Positions 37,535 to 47,616 of a DNA stretch of 64,000 bases are shown here, piece by piece. The translations under genes and the position numbers were made by a program. The first letter of the stretch is position 1. Each line of letters opens with the position of its first letter. This DNA is from Staphylococcus piscifermentans (GTDB taxonomy: Bacteria > Bacillota > Bacilli > Staphylococcales > Staphylococcaceae). Under the pieces are notes generated by a model. It was given only the letters and a program-made list of their open reading frames with translations, had not been told where the DNA came from and searched no databases. The DNA lies in the NCBI RefSeq assembly GCF_900186985.1, contig NZ_LT906447.1, positions 1,984,001 through 2,048,000 of the forward strand. The letters are read 5' to 3'.

Positions 37535-38154
37535 AACCAGATTTTTCTAAAGGATTAGTTCCAGCAATCTTACAAGATAATCAAACACAACAAGTCTTAA
37601 TGCTCGGATATATGAACGAAGAAGCTTATGAGCTTACCTTGCGCGATAAAGTATGCTGGTTTTATTCACGCAGTAAAGCCCGTTTATGGAAAAAAGGTGA
37701 AAGCTCTAAACATTACCAATATGTTGAAGATATACGCTTAGACTGCGACCAAGATACCTTGCTAATTAAGGTCACACCAGCAGGTCCTACTTGCCATACC
37801 GGGTCTACAAGTTGCTTTAATACCGAAATTCCGTTCTTTGTGGATAGTCTGGAAGAAATTGTGGCTGCACGTGCGCAAAGTGACGATGAAAAATCCTATA
37901 CTCATTATCTACTGACTTCAGGTATTGAAAAAATAACTAAAAAATTCGGCGAAGAAGCTTTCGAAGTCGTCATCGCAGCGATGAAAGCAGACCATAAAGA
38001 ATTGACCAATGAAACGGCAGATGTCTTATATCATTTATTTGTATTATTACATGCCTGCGACGTTCCTATTGCAGATGTCAAAAAAGTACTGCAAGCCAGA
38101 CACCAGAAGAGCGGCAACTTTAAAGGCGAAAGACAAGATGTGCAAGATTGGTAA
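37525..38154 (+). CDS. hisI: Bifunctional PR-AMP cyclohydrolase / PR-ATP pyrophosphatase
   Basis: Fusion protein (HisIE) of 209 residues for steps two and three of the pathway. The HisI domain (about 1-110) has VLMLGYMNEEAY, WFYSRSKARLWKKGE and the zinc/magnesium motifs DCDQDTLL and TCHTGSTSCFN. The HisE helical domain (about 115-200) has KKFGEEAFEVVIAA and NETADVLYHLFVLL. Last gene of the operon, overlapping hisF by 10 bp, followed by a terminator. Confidence 0.94.
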   Translation: MAVKPDFSKGLVPAILQDNQTQQVLMLGYMNEEAYELTLRDKVCWFYSRSKARLWKKGESSKHYQYVEDIRLDCDQDTLLIKVTPAGPTCHTGSTSCFNTEIPFFVDSLEEIVAARAQSDDEKSYTHYLLTSGIEKITKKFGEEAFEVVIAAMKADHKELTNETADVLYHLFVLLHACDVPIADVKKVLQARHQKSGNFKGERQDVQDW

Positions 38155-38167
38155 ACGATGAATAATA

Positions 38168-38200
38168 AGGTGCCGGGACAGAAAGATTGTCTCGGCATCT
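38168..38200 (+). terminator. Terminator of the histidine operon
   Basis: Stem GGTGCCGGGACA / TGTCTCGGCATC with a 7-nt loop (two G-U pairs). A weaker inverted repeat at 38311-38345, preceded by an A-run at 38304-38310, probably ends the opposite ktrB transcript. Confidence 0.75.
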
Positions 38201-38377
38201 TGTGTGTGATTTGTGTTATTTGACGTAAAAATAGGTAGGGAGATGTTGTATGGGAGCTAAGCGAGGTTGAAACTACCACGCGATTTCCCTTCATATTAAA
38301 CATAAAAAAACAGGGGCCGAACATAAGATAATGTCTCAACTCCTGTAATCTATCACGTATTTATTTTTCAAAAGTAA

Positions 38378-39736
38378 TTATCCAATTTGTATCTTCTCTT
38401 TAGGATAGTGGTACATCACGGGTTCTTTTCGACCACCAATCATAATGATAAAGGATATGAGGCCGACACGACCGATAAACATCAGCAACATCAAGATGAC
38501 TTTGGTTAAATCATTACCGTCACTCGAGGCACCGAGAGAAAGTCCGCATGTACCAAAGGCAGACATGATTTCAAAGAACACTTGCAAGAAGGTTAATTTA
38601 GTCCCTTCAAAAGCTGAAGTGAGAATGATTGCTACAGACGTTAGTATCGTAGCCACCCCAAAGACTGTAAAGGTCTTTTGAATATCTGAAGGTTGGATTT
38701 CACGATTAAACACCTTTATAGTTGTGCTGTTCGTTTCATTTCTGAAATTAAGTATAAATAAAATTAGAATCGCAAAGGTCGTTGTACGAATACCGCCGCC
38801 TACAGAGCTTGGTGAAGAACCAATAAACATCAGTAAGCCCATCACAATATTGGTTGCATCTGAAAAATGCGTAATATCGATGGTTTCTAAGCCTGCACTT
38901 CTCGTCGTAGTGGACTGGAACATCGCATAAAACAATGCTTTGTGCCAACTTGAACCTTGAAAGGCATGGTTCGCTTCTAATAACAAGATTACAATCGTGC
39001 CCAGTGCAAACAAGGCTAAATAAGTAATCGTTGTAATCTTAGCGAAGAGTGAAAAACGGAAGTTTGGAATTCTATTTTTAATATAAGCTTTGACTTCAAG
39101 CAACACTGGAAACCCAATTGATCCTAAAGTGATTAAGAACATGACGATAGTTTGTACAAAGTAATCATCAGCATATGGAATGAGAGAATTGCCGGTAATA
39201 TCTAAACCTGCATTCGTCGTTGATGAAATCGCTACAAAGAATCCCTGCATCAATGAATATTGAATGTCAGAGGAATCTCTGTAAAAATAAAATGCTAGCA
39301 AGAGTGCGCCGACCAATTCAATCAGCAGAATAGCTCGTACAATTTCAATAATCAGTTTAACTGCACCGCTCATCGTGTTGCGGTTATTATCTAACATGAT
39401 CAGTTGTCTTTCACGCAAGCCGATATGTTTACCGAGAATCACCCATAAAACTGTACCCATTGCCATGACACCAACGCCGCCGATATTTAAGATAATCAAT
39501 ATGATAATCTGTCCAAATGTCGTATAAGTATCGACAATCGAGATAGGTGTCAGCCCTGTTACGCTAATACCTGAAACTGCCACAAAAAGTGTATCAATAG
39601 GATTCACATGCACGCCAGGTTTGTGCACGTAAGGCAAGTTCAACATTAAAAAAGCTGCAACGATAGCAAACAGGTAATACATTACTATACCTTGTTGAGG
39701 GCTGGTTCTTTTAAATAATTGATTAAAAATGGACAA
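38378..39736 (-). CDS. ktrB: Ktr-type potassium channel/transporter subunit
   Basis: Membrane subunit of a Ktr K+ uptake system, 452 residues, with four membrane-pore-membrane repeats. Selectivity-filter-like segments are VSGISVTGLTP (near 54), STTNAGLDITGNS (near 172), STTTRSAGLET and SAFGTCGLSLG; SVGGGIRTTTFAI follows the third pore. TTG start after AGGTGA. The regulatory KtrA subunit is not nearby, as is normal in staphylococci. It follows htrA by 17 bp on the same strand. Confidence 0.88.
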   Translation of the reverse strand: MSIFNQLFKRTSPQQGIVMYYLFAIVAAFLMLNLPYVHKPGVHVNPIDTLFVAVSGISVTGLTPISIVDTYTTFGQIIILIILNIGGVGVMAMGTVLWVILGKHIGLRERQLIMLDNNRNTMSGAVKLIIEIVRAILLIELVGALLLAFYFYRDSSDIQYSLMQGFFVAISSTTNAGLDITGNSLIPYADDYFVQTIVMFLITLGSIGFPVLLEVKAYIKNRIPNFRFSLFAKITTITYLALFALGTIVILLLEANHAFQGSSWHKALFYAMFQSTTTRSAGLETIDITHFSDATNIVMGLLMFIGSSPSSVGGGIRTTTFAILILFILNFRNETNSTTIKVFNREIQPSDIQKTFTVFGVATILTSVAIILTSAFEGTKLTFLQVFFEIMSAFGTCGLSLGASSDGNDLTKVILMLLMFIGRVGLISFIIMIGGRKEPVMYHYPKEKIQIG

Positions 39737-39753
39737 CTTTTTTCACCTCAACG

Positions 39754-41493
39754 TTACTTCAATTTAATCTCAATATCTTTAAGTTTACCATTTCTATAGA
39801 TTTTTGCCGATAAGGATTTTTTATCATCTTTATGTTCAAAAATGACTTGTCTATATCGCAAACTATCTTCAATTTTTGTACCACCTAATTCTACTATAAC
39901 ATCGTCTGATTTCAAACCAGCTTTTTCAGCAATAGAATGATCTTTTACTGCGCGCACTACTGCGCCTTGTTCTACACTTTCTGGTAATTTCATTTGATGA
40001 CGTTCTCCATCATTTAAATCACTTACATTAGAAACTTGCACACCTGTATTCGGATAATTAATGTGACCGTGTTTCTCTAGTTGTTTTGCTAAATCAAGTG
40101 CATGATTGACTGGAATTGCAAAGGCCATGCCTTCAACTGCTTGCATATCAATTTTCAATGAAACAATTCCAACTAATTTACCGTTCTGATCTACCACAGC
40201 TCCGCCAGAATTACCTGGATTGACTGGTGCATCAATTTGAAATGCTTTCGTCAGATTATCGTAATTGCCATCTTTGTCTATATCAACCGGTACATTTCTA
40301 TTCAATCCGGAAATGATGCCGCTGGACACACTGCCTTTAAAATCAGCGCCTAAGGGGTTACCTACAGTAATTATCGGTTCAGCTAATTGAAGTTGGTTAG
40401 AATCACCTATGGCAATCGGTTTAACTTTGCTATCCTTATCAACTTTAGCTTTTACGACTGCAATATCGGAATATTTATCTTTACCGATAACTTTACCGTT
40501 TGTTTTTTTTTTATCATCATATAAAATATTTTGATTCGCTTTGTCGCCTACTACATGGGCATTTGTCAATATAAAAATAGAGTCGCCTACTTTTTTGTAG
40601 ACGACACCTGAGCCGATTTCTCCGTCAGATTTGGGTGCTTCTTTTTCTACCGAACTTTTATTACTGTCTTTATTTTCAACCGTCACTACTGAGTGTGTGG
40701 TTTCTTTAGCAGCTTTCATCATGGCAGTTTGTTTCTTGTCTCCGCCATTAAAGGATGAAATTTGTCCTGAAGAGTTATCATCTCTATTGTGTAAGTTATG
40801 AAAAATAGCGAACAATAATAACACTAAAATAATTGCGCCTATAACCACCGCAATTTTTGCCCAATTACGACGTAAAAATTCTGAGACAGCCGAATTATTA
40901 TGCGTATCTGGTGAATGTGTTGAAGGTGTATCTTGTTTAGCATTTTGATGACTTGGCTTTTCTGTAACGTCTTCTTTTTCTTTTGTATCGGATTTAGATT
41001 TTTCTCTATCTTTGTTATCTTTTTCCATAGAATTGTCTTCTTCTTTCTTAGAAGCTTTTTCAGATTGTATGCCTGCCACTCCACCTACTGCCGCTTCTTT
41101 CTTATCTTCATCACGCTGCTTCGGTTGATTTGCCGTATCAAATTCTGACTTATCTTTTTTGTTTTCACTCGGCACACTATGTAATGTTTCAGAAGATACA
41201 TCGCCTTCTTGATTTTCATGTGCTTTTTGTTGTTGATGCTGAATTTCTTCTTGAGTCAACTTTTCAATTCTTGCTTTGCGTAAATTGTCCTTTACACGTT
41301 CCTCGTTGTTCTTAGCAAGTTTCGCTTCTCGTTCTTTCTCTCGTTCTTTAGCTTCTCGTTCTTTCTGTACACGTTTTTCGCGTTCTTCGTTATGGAAGAA
41401 AGCACGACGCTTACGTTTATAATGACGTTTCGGTATGACTTGTTTTCCATCCTTATGCTTTTTCTCTTCATTCGAATGTTTGTCATCTGCCAT
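39754..41493 (-). CDS. htrA: HtrA-like membrane-anchored serine protease
   Basis: Surface quality-control protease of 579 residues. A long cytoplasmic N-terminus (1-210) rich in Lys, Glu, Asp, Gln and Arg, a membrane segment (about 212-231), a trypsin-like domain with His313 (NAHVVGD), Asp343 (YSDIAVVK) and Ser429 (NPGNSGGAV), then a PDZ domain (about 480-579). Active-site residues are intact. S. aureus HtrA1 is longer because of an even longer N-terminal region. GGAGGCG site before the ATG; probably co-transcribed with ktrB. Confidence 0.9.
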   Translation of the reverse strand: MADDKHSNEEKKHKDGKQVIPKRHYKRKRRAFFHNEEREKRVQKEREAKEREKEREAKLAKNNEERVKDNLRKARIEKLTQEEIQHQQQKAHENQEGDVSSETLHSVPSENKKDKSEFDTANQPKQRDEDKKEAAVGGVAGIQSEKASKKEEDNSMEKDNKDREKSKSDTKEKEDVTEKPSHQNAKQDTPSTHSPDTHNNSAVSEFLRRNWAKIAVVIGAIILVLLLFAIFHNLHNRDDNSSGQISSFNGGDKKQTAMMKAAKETTHSVVTVENKDSNKSSVEKEAPKSDGEIGSGVVYKKVGDSIFILTNAHVVGDKANQNILYDDKKKTNGKVIGKDKYSDIAVVKAKVDKDSKVKPIAIGDSNQLQLAEPIITVGNPLGADFKGSVSSGIISGLNRNVPVDIDKDGNYDNLTKAFQIDAPVNPGNSGGAVVDQNGKLVGIVSLKIDMQAVEGMAFAIPVNHALDLAKQLEKHGHINYPNTGVQVSNVSDLNDGERHQMKLPESVEQGAVVRAVKDHSIAEKAGLKSDDVIVELGGTKIEDSLRYRQVIFEHKDDKKSLSAKIYRNGKLKDIEIKLK

Positions 41494-41614
41494 ATTAACG
41501 CCTCCTTCACTACAATCTAACTATGTCTTAATTATGCCATAACTTTATATGAATTTCTTGTAAATCCTTGTTATTTATACAAATAATTCGACTTTATTTT
41601 TAGCAATATAAAAA

Positions 41615-41654
41615 ACTCTTTCTCATTCAACCCATTAGGCGAATCAGAAAGAGT
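41615..41654 (-). terminator. Terminator of terC
   Basis: Stem ACTCTTTCT / AGAAAGAGT with a longer loop that can pair further. The A-run at 41611-41615 gives U residues on the minus strand. It starts 11 bp after the stop codon. Confidence 0.75.
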
Positions 41655-41664
41655 ATTTAAAGGA

Positions 41665-42480
41665 TTATTTATCTTTATGTTGCGCTGCTTTTTTATTATG
41701 ACGGAGTGATGTCAACCAACCAATTATTACAAGGCCGATCATGACGCCCCAGAAGATACATTGCCATAAAATGGTATGCGGGAAGTTTTCTGGAATCAGT
41801 TGTACTTGTGGGTGTGCAAGTACTAATACTACTAATTTAATACCTACCCAGCCTACGATTGCAAATGCTGCACCTTCTAAGCCTGGATATTTATTCAATA
41901 ATTCTACAAACCAAGTTGCCGCGAAACGCATTAAGATAACACCAATCATACCACCTGCAAACATGACTAAGAACTGTCCTAAGTCCATACCGCCGAAGTG
42001 GATGCCTACTGGTTTTAATGTGAATGCAATTGCCATGGCTGCTAACATTGAATCTATCGCAAAGGCAATATCTGCGAATTCAACTTTAGCTACCGTACCC
42101 CAAAACGCTTTCGGGCCCACTTTCTTTTCATTGCCATGTTGATCAAAGTGGTGATCATCCCCAGCTTCTGGACTTTCAGGTCCATGCTGGTCGGCTTTGA
42201 AGAATTGATATAAATTCCGCGCTGACATATAAAGTAAATAAAAAGCGCCGGCTGCTTGAATAAACCAGAAGTTTACTAAGTAACTGATTAAGAATAATGA
42301 AGCAAAACGAAATACAAATGCACCTAGCAAGCCGTAGAACAAGGCTTTCTTTCTCTGTTCAGGGGGTAAATGTCTGACCATAACAGCCATTACTACAGCG
42401 TTATCTGCTGCTAACAAGCCTTCTAAAAATACTAATACGAGCAGTACCCACAAATAAGGTAAAATTAAACTCGGATCCAT
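41665..42480 (-). CDS. TerC family membrane protein, riboswitch-controlled
   Basis: Integral membrane protein of 271 residues with the ATG at 42480 after AAGGAG (a longer frame exists but lacks a ribosome binding site). FLEGLLAADNAVVMAVMVRH near 21-40 and KVEFADIAFAIDSMLAAMAI near 133-152 are the two acidic membrane motifs of TerC proteins. Bacillus relatives (YkoY/YceF, MeeY/MeeF) export Mn2+ or load secreted enzymes with it. The Mn2+ riboswitch upstream supports that role here. Confidence 0.85.
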   Translation of the reverse strand: MDPSLILPYLWVLLVLVFLEGLLAADNAVVMAVMVRHLPPEQRKKALFYGLLGAFVFRFASLFLISYLVNFWFIQAAGAFYLLYMSARNLYQFFKADQHGPESPEAGDDHHFDQHGNEKKVGPKAFWGTVAKVEFADIAFAIDSMLAAMAIAFTLKPVGIHFGGMDLGQFLVMFAGGMIGVILMRFAATWFVELLNKYPGLEGAAFAIVGWVGIKLVVLVLAHPQVQLIPENFPHTILWQCIFWGVMIGLVIIGWLTSLRHNKKAAQHKDK

Positions 42481-42560
42481 TAGATAACAACTCCTTATTT
42501 CATAAAATGGTTCGTACAGAACACTCAAACGTCTAAGTATTCATGTCCGCTTTTTTGGAC

Positions 42561-42716
42561 AATAAAAGAGACCTATGCTAAATAAATAGCAAAGGTCTCA
42601 CTTGAATGTCTCTTTTTATAACATCCCATTTTACCGGAAGTGTCTGACTTCGTAATGACGATAAAATGTACCGGCAGGCCTGCAGCCTGTCCATCTAAGT
42701 TACTCCCCTCTGACAT
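42561..42716 (-). ncRNA. yybP-ykoY family Mn2+ riboswitch with terminator
   Basis: Minus-strand leader of terC. It carries the conserved GGGGAGTA (42708-42701) and the second metal-site loop ATCGTCATTACG (42662-42651), separated by a GC-rich hairpin (GACAGGC... GCCTGCC), then a hairpin GAAGTC...GACACTTC and CCGGTAAAATGGG. It is followed by a perfect terminator stem, GAGACC/GGTCTC at 42568-42599, with T residues after it on the minus strand. This is the arrangement of transcriptional yybP-ykoY switches, which turn genes on with Mn2+. The identification rests on the motif, not a model search. Confidence 0.75.
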
Positions 42717-42765
42717 AACGTCATAGGTATTCAATTATTTAAAACTATTATACCCTATGCAAGTC

Positions 42766-44328
42766 TTACAATAAACTATAAAGTTTAATTTCTGGGAATT
42801 TTTCTTCAAACCAGCGTGTCGCAAATTCATTTTCAAATAAAAATACTTTTTGCTCATAACGATCTTGCACTAAAATAGAGCGTGATGTACTCATTTTATC
42901 TTGAATATCTTCTTCATTTTCTACCCAACGTGCAATTTTACGTCCCACTGGTTCCATTATCACGTCAACATTATATTCATTCTTCATACGATGTTCGAAT
43001 ACCTCAAATTGCAATTGTCCAACTGCACCTAAGATAATTTGGTTCGTATGCAAAGTTTTGTAATATTGAATCGCGCCTTCTTGAACGAGTTGTTCAATAC
43101 CTTTATGGAAGTGTTTTTGTTTCATAACGTTTTTAGCTGATACTTTCATAAAGAGTTCCGGCGTAAACTGCGGTAAATCTTCAAAGCTGAACTTTTGATT
43201 GCCCCCGACTAAGGTATCGCCGATTTGATAGTTTCCAGTGTCATATAAACCGATGATGTCTCCAGCCACTGCATGGTTGACGGTTTCTTTGTCGTCGGCC
43301 ATGAAGGATGTAGAACGGGTAATCTTTTGTTTCTTATTAGTACGCTGCAATTTCACATCCATGCCACGTTCGAACGCACCGCTGACAATACGCATGAAGG
43401 CAATACGGTCACGGTGTTTAGGGTCCATATTAGCTTGGATTTTAAAAATAAATCCTGAGAAATCTGGTGCAAACGGGCTGACTTCTTCCGCTTCTTTCGT
43501 CACACGGCCATTCGGCATCGGTGCATGATCAACATAAGCATTCAAGAAACTTTGTACACCGAAATTAGCTAAGGCTGAACCGAAGAATACTGGTGTTAAT
43601 TCTCCTGCTAATAACATATCATTATCAAATTCTTCTCCAGCTTCTTCCACTAACATAAATTCATCGATAGCTTGTTCAAAGGTGCTATCTTTAGTAATTT
43701 CGTGTTCTTCTTCTAGTTCATAATCTTCATTTAAATGTAAGAGATGTTCTTCATCTCTGAATGGCTCGATAGTACGATGTTCACGATCAATAATTCCGAA
43801 GAAGTTTTGACCCATTCCGACTGGCCAATTCATCGGATAAGTTTTGATATTCAACGTCTCTTCAATTTCATCTAATAATTCAAAGGGTTCTTTTCCGACA
43901 CGATCCAATTTGTTAATAAATGTAAAAATCGGGATTCCGCGCATTTTACAAACTTTGAACAGTTTCAAAGTTTGTGGTTCAATCCCTTTAGCGCAGTCGA
44001 TTACCATTACAGCACTATCGACCGCCATTAAAGTACGATACGTATCTTCAGAGAAGTCCTCATGCCCTGGTGTATCTAAAATATTAATATTGTAATCATC
44101 ATAATCAAATTGCATTACTGAACTGGTTACAGAAATACCACGTTCTTGTTCAACTTTCATCCAGTCACTGGTTGCAAATTTCCCGGATTTTTTCCCTTTT
44201 ACTGTCCCGGCTTCACGAATGGCGCCGCCGAATAACAAGAGTTTCTCAGTCAATGTCGTTTTACCGGCATCGGGGTGAGAAATAATCGCAAAGGTTTTTC
44301 GGGATTCAATTTCATCCTTAATACTCAT
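42766..44328 (-). CDS. prfC: Peptide chain release factor 3
   Basis: GTPase that recycles RF1/RF2 from the ribosome after termination. ATG at 44328, seven bases after AAGGAG, gives 520 residues, the family length. G1 motif SHPDAGKTT with Lys23, G3 [12 protein letters not shown]4 NKLDR, then the RF3-specific domains with [20 protein letters not shown]. It overlaps the end of the YueH-like gene, so murE, yueH and prfC form one transcript. Confidence 0.95.
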   Translation of the reverse strand: MSIKDEIESRKTFAIISHPDAGKTTLTEKLLLFGGAIREAGTVKGKKSGKFATSDWMKVEQERGISVTSSVMQFDYDDYNINILDTPGHEDFSEDTYRTLMAVDSAVMVIDCAKGIEPQTLKLFKVCKMRGIPIFTFINKLDRVGKEPFELLDEIEETLNIKTYPMNWPVGMGQNFFGIIDREHRTIEPFRDEEHLLHLNEDYELEEEHEITKDSTFEQAIDEFMLVEEAGEEFDNDMLLAGELTPVFFGSALANFGVQSFLNAYVDHAPMPNGRVTKEAEEVSPFAPDFSGFIFKIQANMDPKHRDRIAFMRIVSGAFERGMDVKLQRTNKKQKITRSTSFMADDKETVNHAVAGDIIGLYDTGNYQIGDTLVGGNQKFSFEDLPQFTPELFMKVSAKNVMKQKHFHKGIEQLVQEGAIQYYKTLHTNQIILGAVGQLQFEVFEHRMKNEYNVDVIMEPVGRKIARWVENEEDIQDKMSTSRSILVQDRYEQKVFLFENEFATRWFEEKFPEIKLYSLL

Positions 44329-44575
44329 TATTTGTCTCCTTTTCAAATATCATTAAAGTTAGTGTCTGTGCAAGGCGTTCTGCCTCATCTTCGTCCATTA
44401 TATTAAAAAGATACATGATTAAATTATCTTCTACATCTTCTGGAGTCTCCTTCATATCTAGTTCAGCGGACCAATTCAGGTCTGGTATTGCTACCATACT
44501 ATGCTTGTCAATTTCGTGGATATAAACCTTGGCACCTTCTAATTGTTGAAGTGTTCTAATCTTCAGAAGGCCCAC
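44318..44575 (-). CDS. YueH-like small protein
   Basis: Up to 85 residues. [20 protein letters not shown] and [17 protein letters not shown] fit the YueH family of Bacillales, function unknown. The start is uncertain: GTG at 44575 is only adjacent to the GGAGG site, whereas a CTG at 44566 lies eight bases after it and would give MKIRTLQQ, which resembles other YueH starts. It overlaps murE by 20 bp and prfC by 11 bp, implying translational coupling. Confidence 0.62.
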   Translation of the reverse strand: MGLLKIRTLQQLEGAKVYIHEIDKHSMVAIPDLNWSAELDMKETPEDVEDNLIMYLFNIMDEDEAERLAQTLTLMIFEKETNNEY

Positions 44576-46040
44576 CTCCGAATTTCTTGTAAGCCGCTTC
44601 TAACCCAATTAAATCATCGCGATGTGGCACTTTAACATGACCCGGCATAATTTGGTAAGGTTCGCGACCTTTTGATGCTAATACTACAGTATCTCCAGGT
44701 TCAGCAACATCGATAGCATGGCGGATACCTTCAGCACGATCTGTATACTCGACGTAATTATCATGTGTCGCACCTTTAGCCAATTCAGCTGTAAGCATCT
44801 TCGGATCATCATTAGCCGGATTGTCCGGAGTGAAAATCACATAATCTGCTCGACATGCTTGTTTACCCATTTCAGGTGTTTTCGTAAGGTCTCTTTCTCC
44901 CGCCATACCAATTAGGAAGATTAATTTTTGTTTTACAAACGGCTTAACAGCATCGATTAATTTTTCGATACCATCTGTAGTGTGCGCATAGTCGATAATC
45001 AAATCGATAGGTAAGCTAGGATCCAATACCTCTAATCGTCCTTCTACTGGTTCTAACTGAGGAACAATGTCAACAATCTCTTGCATTGGAGTGCCTTTAC
45101 CCCATACCGCAGTCATAGCTGCCATGATATTAGAAATATTGAACTTTCCAACATATGGAGAATCTACATGGAAGGTTCCGTCTGGAGTTACAAAATCAAA
45201 TGACGCACCTGTCAGAGATTCTTGAATACGCTCAGCTTTGAATTGTGCTGGACGATGAATCCCATATGTAAATACTTCATATGGTGTCACACTTGTAAGA
45301 TATTCTGAGAAATCATCATCTGCATTCACTACCGCGAATTTTTCTTTACGTAAATCTTCACCCAGTTGACTGAAAAGTAAAGATTTAGCATGACCGTATG
45401 CTTCCATGGTACCGTGGAAATCTAAATGATCTTGAGTCAAATTAGAAAAAATGGCAACATCAAATTCTACACCGCTCAAGCGCCCTAAAGCAAGTCCATG
45501 GCTGGATACTTCTAAAGTCATAGCTTCAGCGCCCGCCTCAACCGCTTCGTGTACTTTCTTTGTTAATGTGACTGTTTCAGGTGTTGTATTTTCACCTTTA
45601 GTGACTTTCTCATTAATTTGAAAGCCATTAGTACCTAAATAAGCACTGCCTTTGCCTAATTTACGATGAATTTGATGAATCATTGTCGCAATAGAAGTCT
45701 TACCGTTCGTACCTGTGACACCATAAGTTGTAAGTTGTTCACTCGGATAGTCATAGAGTTTATGTACAATTAAACTGGCCACACGACGCGTTTTTGGAAC
45801 TATAACTTGAGTCACGTCTCCTTCAATTTCTTGTTCACTTTCTACCACAATCAACTTGCATCCTTGATTCACTACATCCTGACAGAACTTGTGGCTGTCC
45901 ACTGTATATCCTTTGGTAGCTACAAAGATACTTCCTTCTTTTGCAGTACGAGAATCTGTGGTTACATCATTAATTTCTCTATCTAAACTGCCAAGCACTT
46001 GTTTCGATTTTATCTTTTCGAACAATTCGTTCGCTTTCAC
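44556..46040 (-). CDS. murE: UDP-MurNAc-tripeptide synthetase, L-lysine-adding
   Basis: Adds L-lysine to UDP-MurNAc-L-Ala-D-Glu in peptidoglycan precursor synthesis. It has 494 residues. P-loop [10 protein letters not shown] (108-117, Lys114), [21 protein letters not shown] and GRLEVLD are Mur-ligase features. DNPANDDP near 405 marks the lysine-specific enzyme; diaminopimelate-adding MurE has DNPR there. This fits a Staphylococcus wall. Good GGAG site. First gene of the murE-yueH-prfC unit. Confidence 0.95.
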   Translation of the reverse strand: MKANELFEKIKSKQVLGSLDREINDVTTDSRTAKEGSIFVATKGYTVDSHKFCQDVVNQGCKLIVVESEQEIEGDVTQVIVPKTRRVASLIVHKLYDYPSEQLTTYGVTGTNGKTSIATMIHQIHRKLGKGSAYLGTNGFQINEKVTKGENTTPETVTLTKKVHEAVEAGAEAMTLEVSSHGLALGRLSGVEFDVAIFSNLTQDHLDFHGTMEAYGHAKSLLFSQLGEDLRKEKFAVVNADDDFSEYLTSVTPYEVFTYGIHRPAQFKAERIQESLTGASFDFVTPDGTFHVDSPYVGKFNISNIMAAMTAVWGKGTPMQEIVDIVPQLEPVEGRLEVLDPSLPIDLIIDYAHTTDGIEKLIDAVKPFVKQKLIFLIGMAGERDLTKTPEMGKQACRADYVIFTPDNPANDDPKMLTAELAKGATHDNYVEYTDRAEGIRHAIDVAEPGDTVVLASKGREPYQIMPGHVKVPHRDDLIGLEAAYKKFGGGPSED

Positions 46041-46440
46041 ATCGATCGCTCCTTTTTTCCCAATACTACTATTTTATACATTTTTTTCTCATAAATCTAT
46101 ATACTAAGGTTTAATTCTATTGTACAGATTTTTTCTTTTTACTTATATTAATTTCCATCGGCGGTCCTTACTTCTATGTAAGTTTGAATCCCGCTGAAGT
46201 AGGTAATAGGATACAATAATACCTTCTAAATTCCACGCGTTAAATGTTAAGGCAATGTGAAAATATTTTTATCTCATATTAATAAATGTTATAATTCAAT
46301 GATGTTAATACGAATACGGTTTAATGTTAAGCAAATTTGCGTTAAACTCAAGTCAAGCGGTGGAGGGACGATACACTTTTCTTCTTCACGACATATAGGA
46401 AAAAACTATAAATTCAACTAACTGGAGGGTGGCTACTCAC
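46041..46440. other. Divergent promoter region of murE and ugtP
   Basis: 400 bp without a gene. For ugtP an extended -10, TG-T-TATAAT at 46287-46295, stands out, with only a poor -35; it would give a leader of about 140 nt. A GGAGGG site lies 12 bases before the ugtP ATG. The middle (about 46150-46205) holds a patch with more GC that forms no convincing hairpin. No murE promoter is assigned. Confidence 0.45.
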
Positions 46441-47616
46441 ATGGTTACTCAAGATAAGAAGATATTGATTATTACAGGGTCATTCGGTAACGGCCATTTG
46501 CAAGTAACCAATAGCGTTGTGAACCAATTGAATGAAATGAATCTGAAGCATCTTTCTGTGATTGAGCATGATTTATTTATGGAAGCACATCCTATTTTAA
46601 CTTCTATTTGCAAAAAGTATTACATCAATAGTTTTAAATATTTTAGAAATTCTTACAAACAGTTTTATTATAGCCGCCCAGATGATGTAGATAAATGTTT
46701 TTACAAATACTACGGTTTAAATAAGCTTATTAATCTGCTGATAAAGGAAAAACCAGATTTGATATTGTTGACGTTCCCTACGCCGGTAATGTCAGTGTTG
46801 ACAGAACAATTCAATATGAATATCCCTATTGCTACTGTAATGACAGACTATAGATTACATAAAAACTGGGTAACGCCCCACTCTTCTCGTTATTATGTAG
46901 CAACACCTGATTTAAAACAGGAATTTATGGATATCGGTATTCCAGAAAATATTATTAAAGTTACAGGAATTCCTATCTCTGAACAATTTGATGAAGAAAT
47001 CGATACACACGCTTGGATGCATAAGCATCATCTTGATCCTGAGCGCCCTACTATTTTAATGTCTGCTGGTGCTTTTGGAGTTTCAAAAGGATTTGAAGCG
47101 ATGATTTCTGATATTATCGAACGCACTCCTAACACTCAGGTTGTGATGATTTGCGGACGCAATAAAGAACTGAAACGCTCATTGCGCCAACAGTTTAAAG
47201 AATATGCGAATGTATTGATTTTAGGTTATACACATCATATGAACGAATGGATGGCCTCTTCTCATTTGATGGTGACAAAACCAGGCGGCATTACGATTTC
47301 AGAAGCTTTAGCTAGAAGAATCCCTTTGATTTTCTTAGATCCGGCACCAGGACAAGAATTAGAAAATGCATGTTATTTCCAATCTAAAGGTATCGGAGAA
47401 GTTGCGGACACAACTGAAGAAGCTATTCAACTGATTACTGATTTGACTCAAAATGAAGAAGCATTGGTTGAAATGACAGAAAGAATGGCAGATTTAAAGG
47501 TGAAATACCCTACTTATAAATTATGCCGAGATCTTCTGCATCTACTAGACCGTTCTTCACAATTCGAAGAAATTTACGGAAAGGTTCCTATGTATGCAAA
47601 GCTCTTCCTCAAGTAG
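46441..47616 (+). CDS. ugtP: Processive diacylglycerol beta-glucosyltransferase
   Basis: Makes diglucosyl-diacylglycerol, the lipid anchor of lipoteichoic acid, from UDP-glucose. ATG at 46441 gives 391 residues starting [19 protein letters not shown], the length and start of S. aureus UgtP (YpfP); a GTG four codons upstream touches the ribosome binding site. GT-B fold with [11 protein letters not shown] near 203, [21 protein letters not shown] (two parts) and [10 protein letters not shown] for sugar-nucleotide binding. Overlaps ltaA by 23 bp. Confidence 0.95.
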   Translation: MVTQDKKILIITGSFGNGHLQVTNSVVNQLNEMNLKHLSVIEHDLFMEAHPILTSICKKYYINSFKYFRNSYKQFYYSRPDDVDKCFYKYYGLNKLINLLIKEKPDLILLTFPTPVMSVLTEQFNMNIPIATVMTDYRLHKNWVTPHSSRYYVATPDLKQEFMDIGIPENIIKVTGIPISEQFDEEIDTHAWMHKHHLDPERPTILMSAGAFGVSKGFEAMISDIIERTPNTQVVMICGRNKELKRSLRQQFKEYANVLILGYTHHMNEWMASSHLMVTKPGGITISEALARRIPLIFLDPAPGQELENACYFQSKGIGEVADTTEEAIQLITDLTQNEEALVEMTERMADLKVKYPTYKLCRDLLHLLDRSSQFEEIYGKVPMYAKLFLK

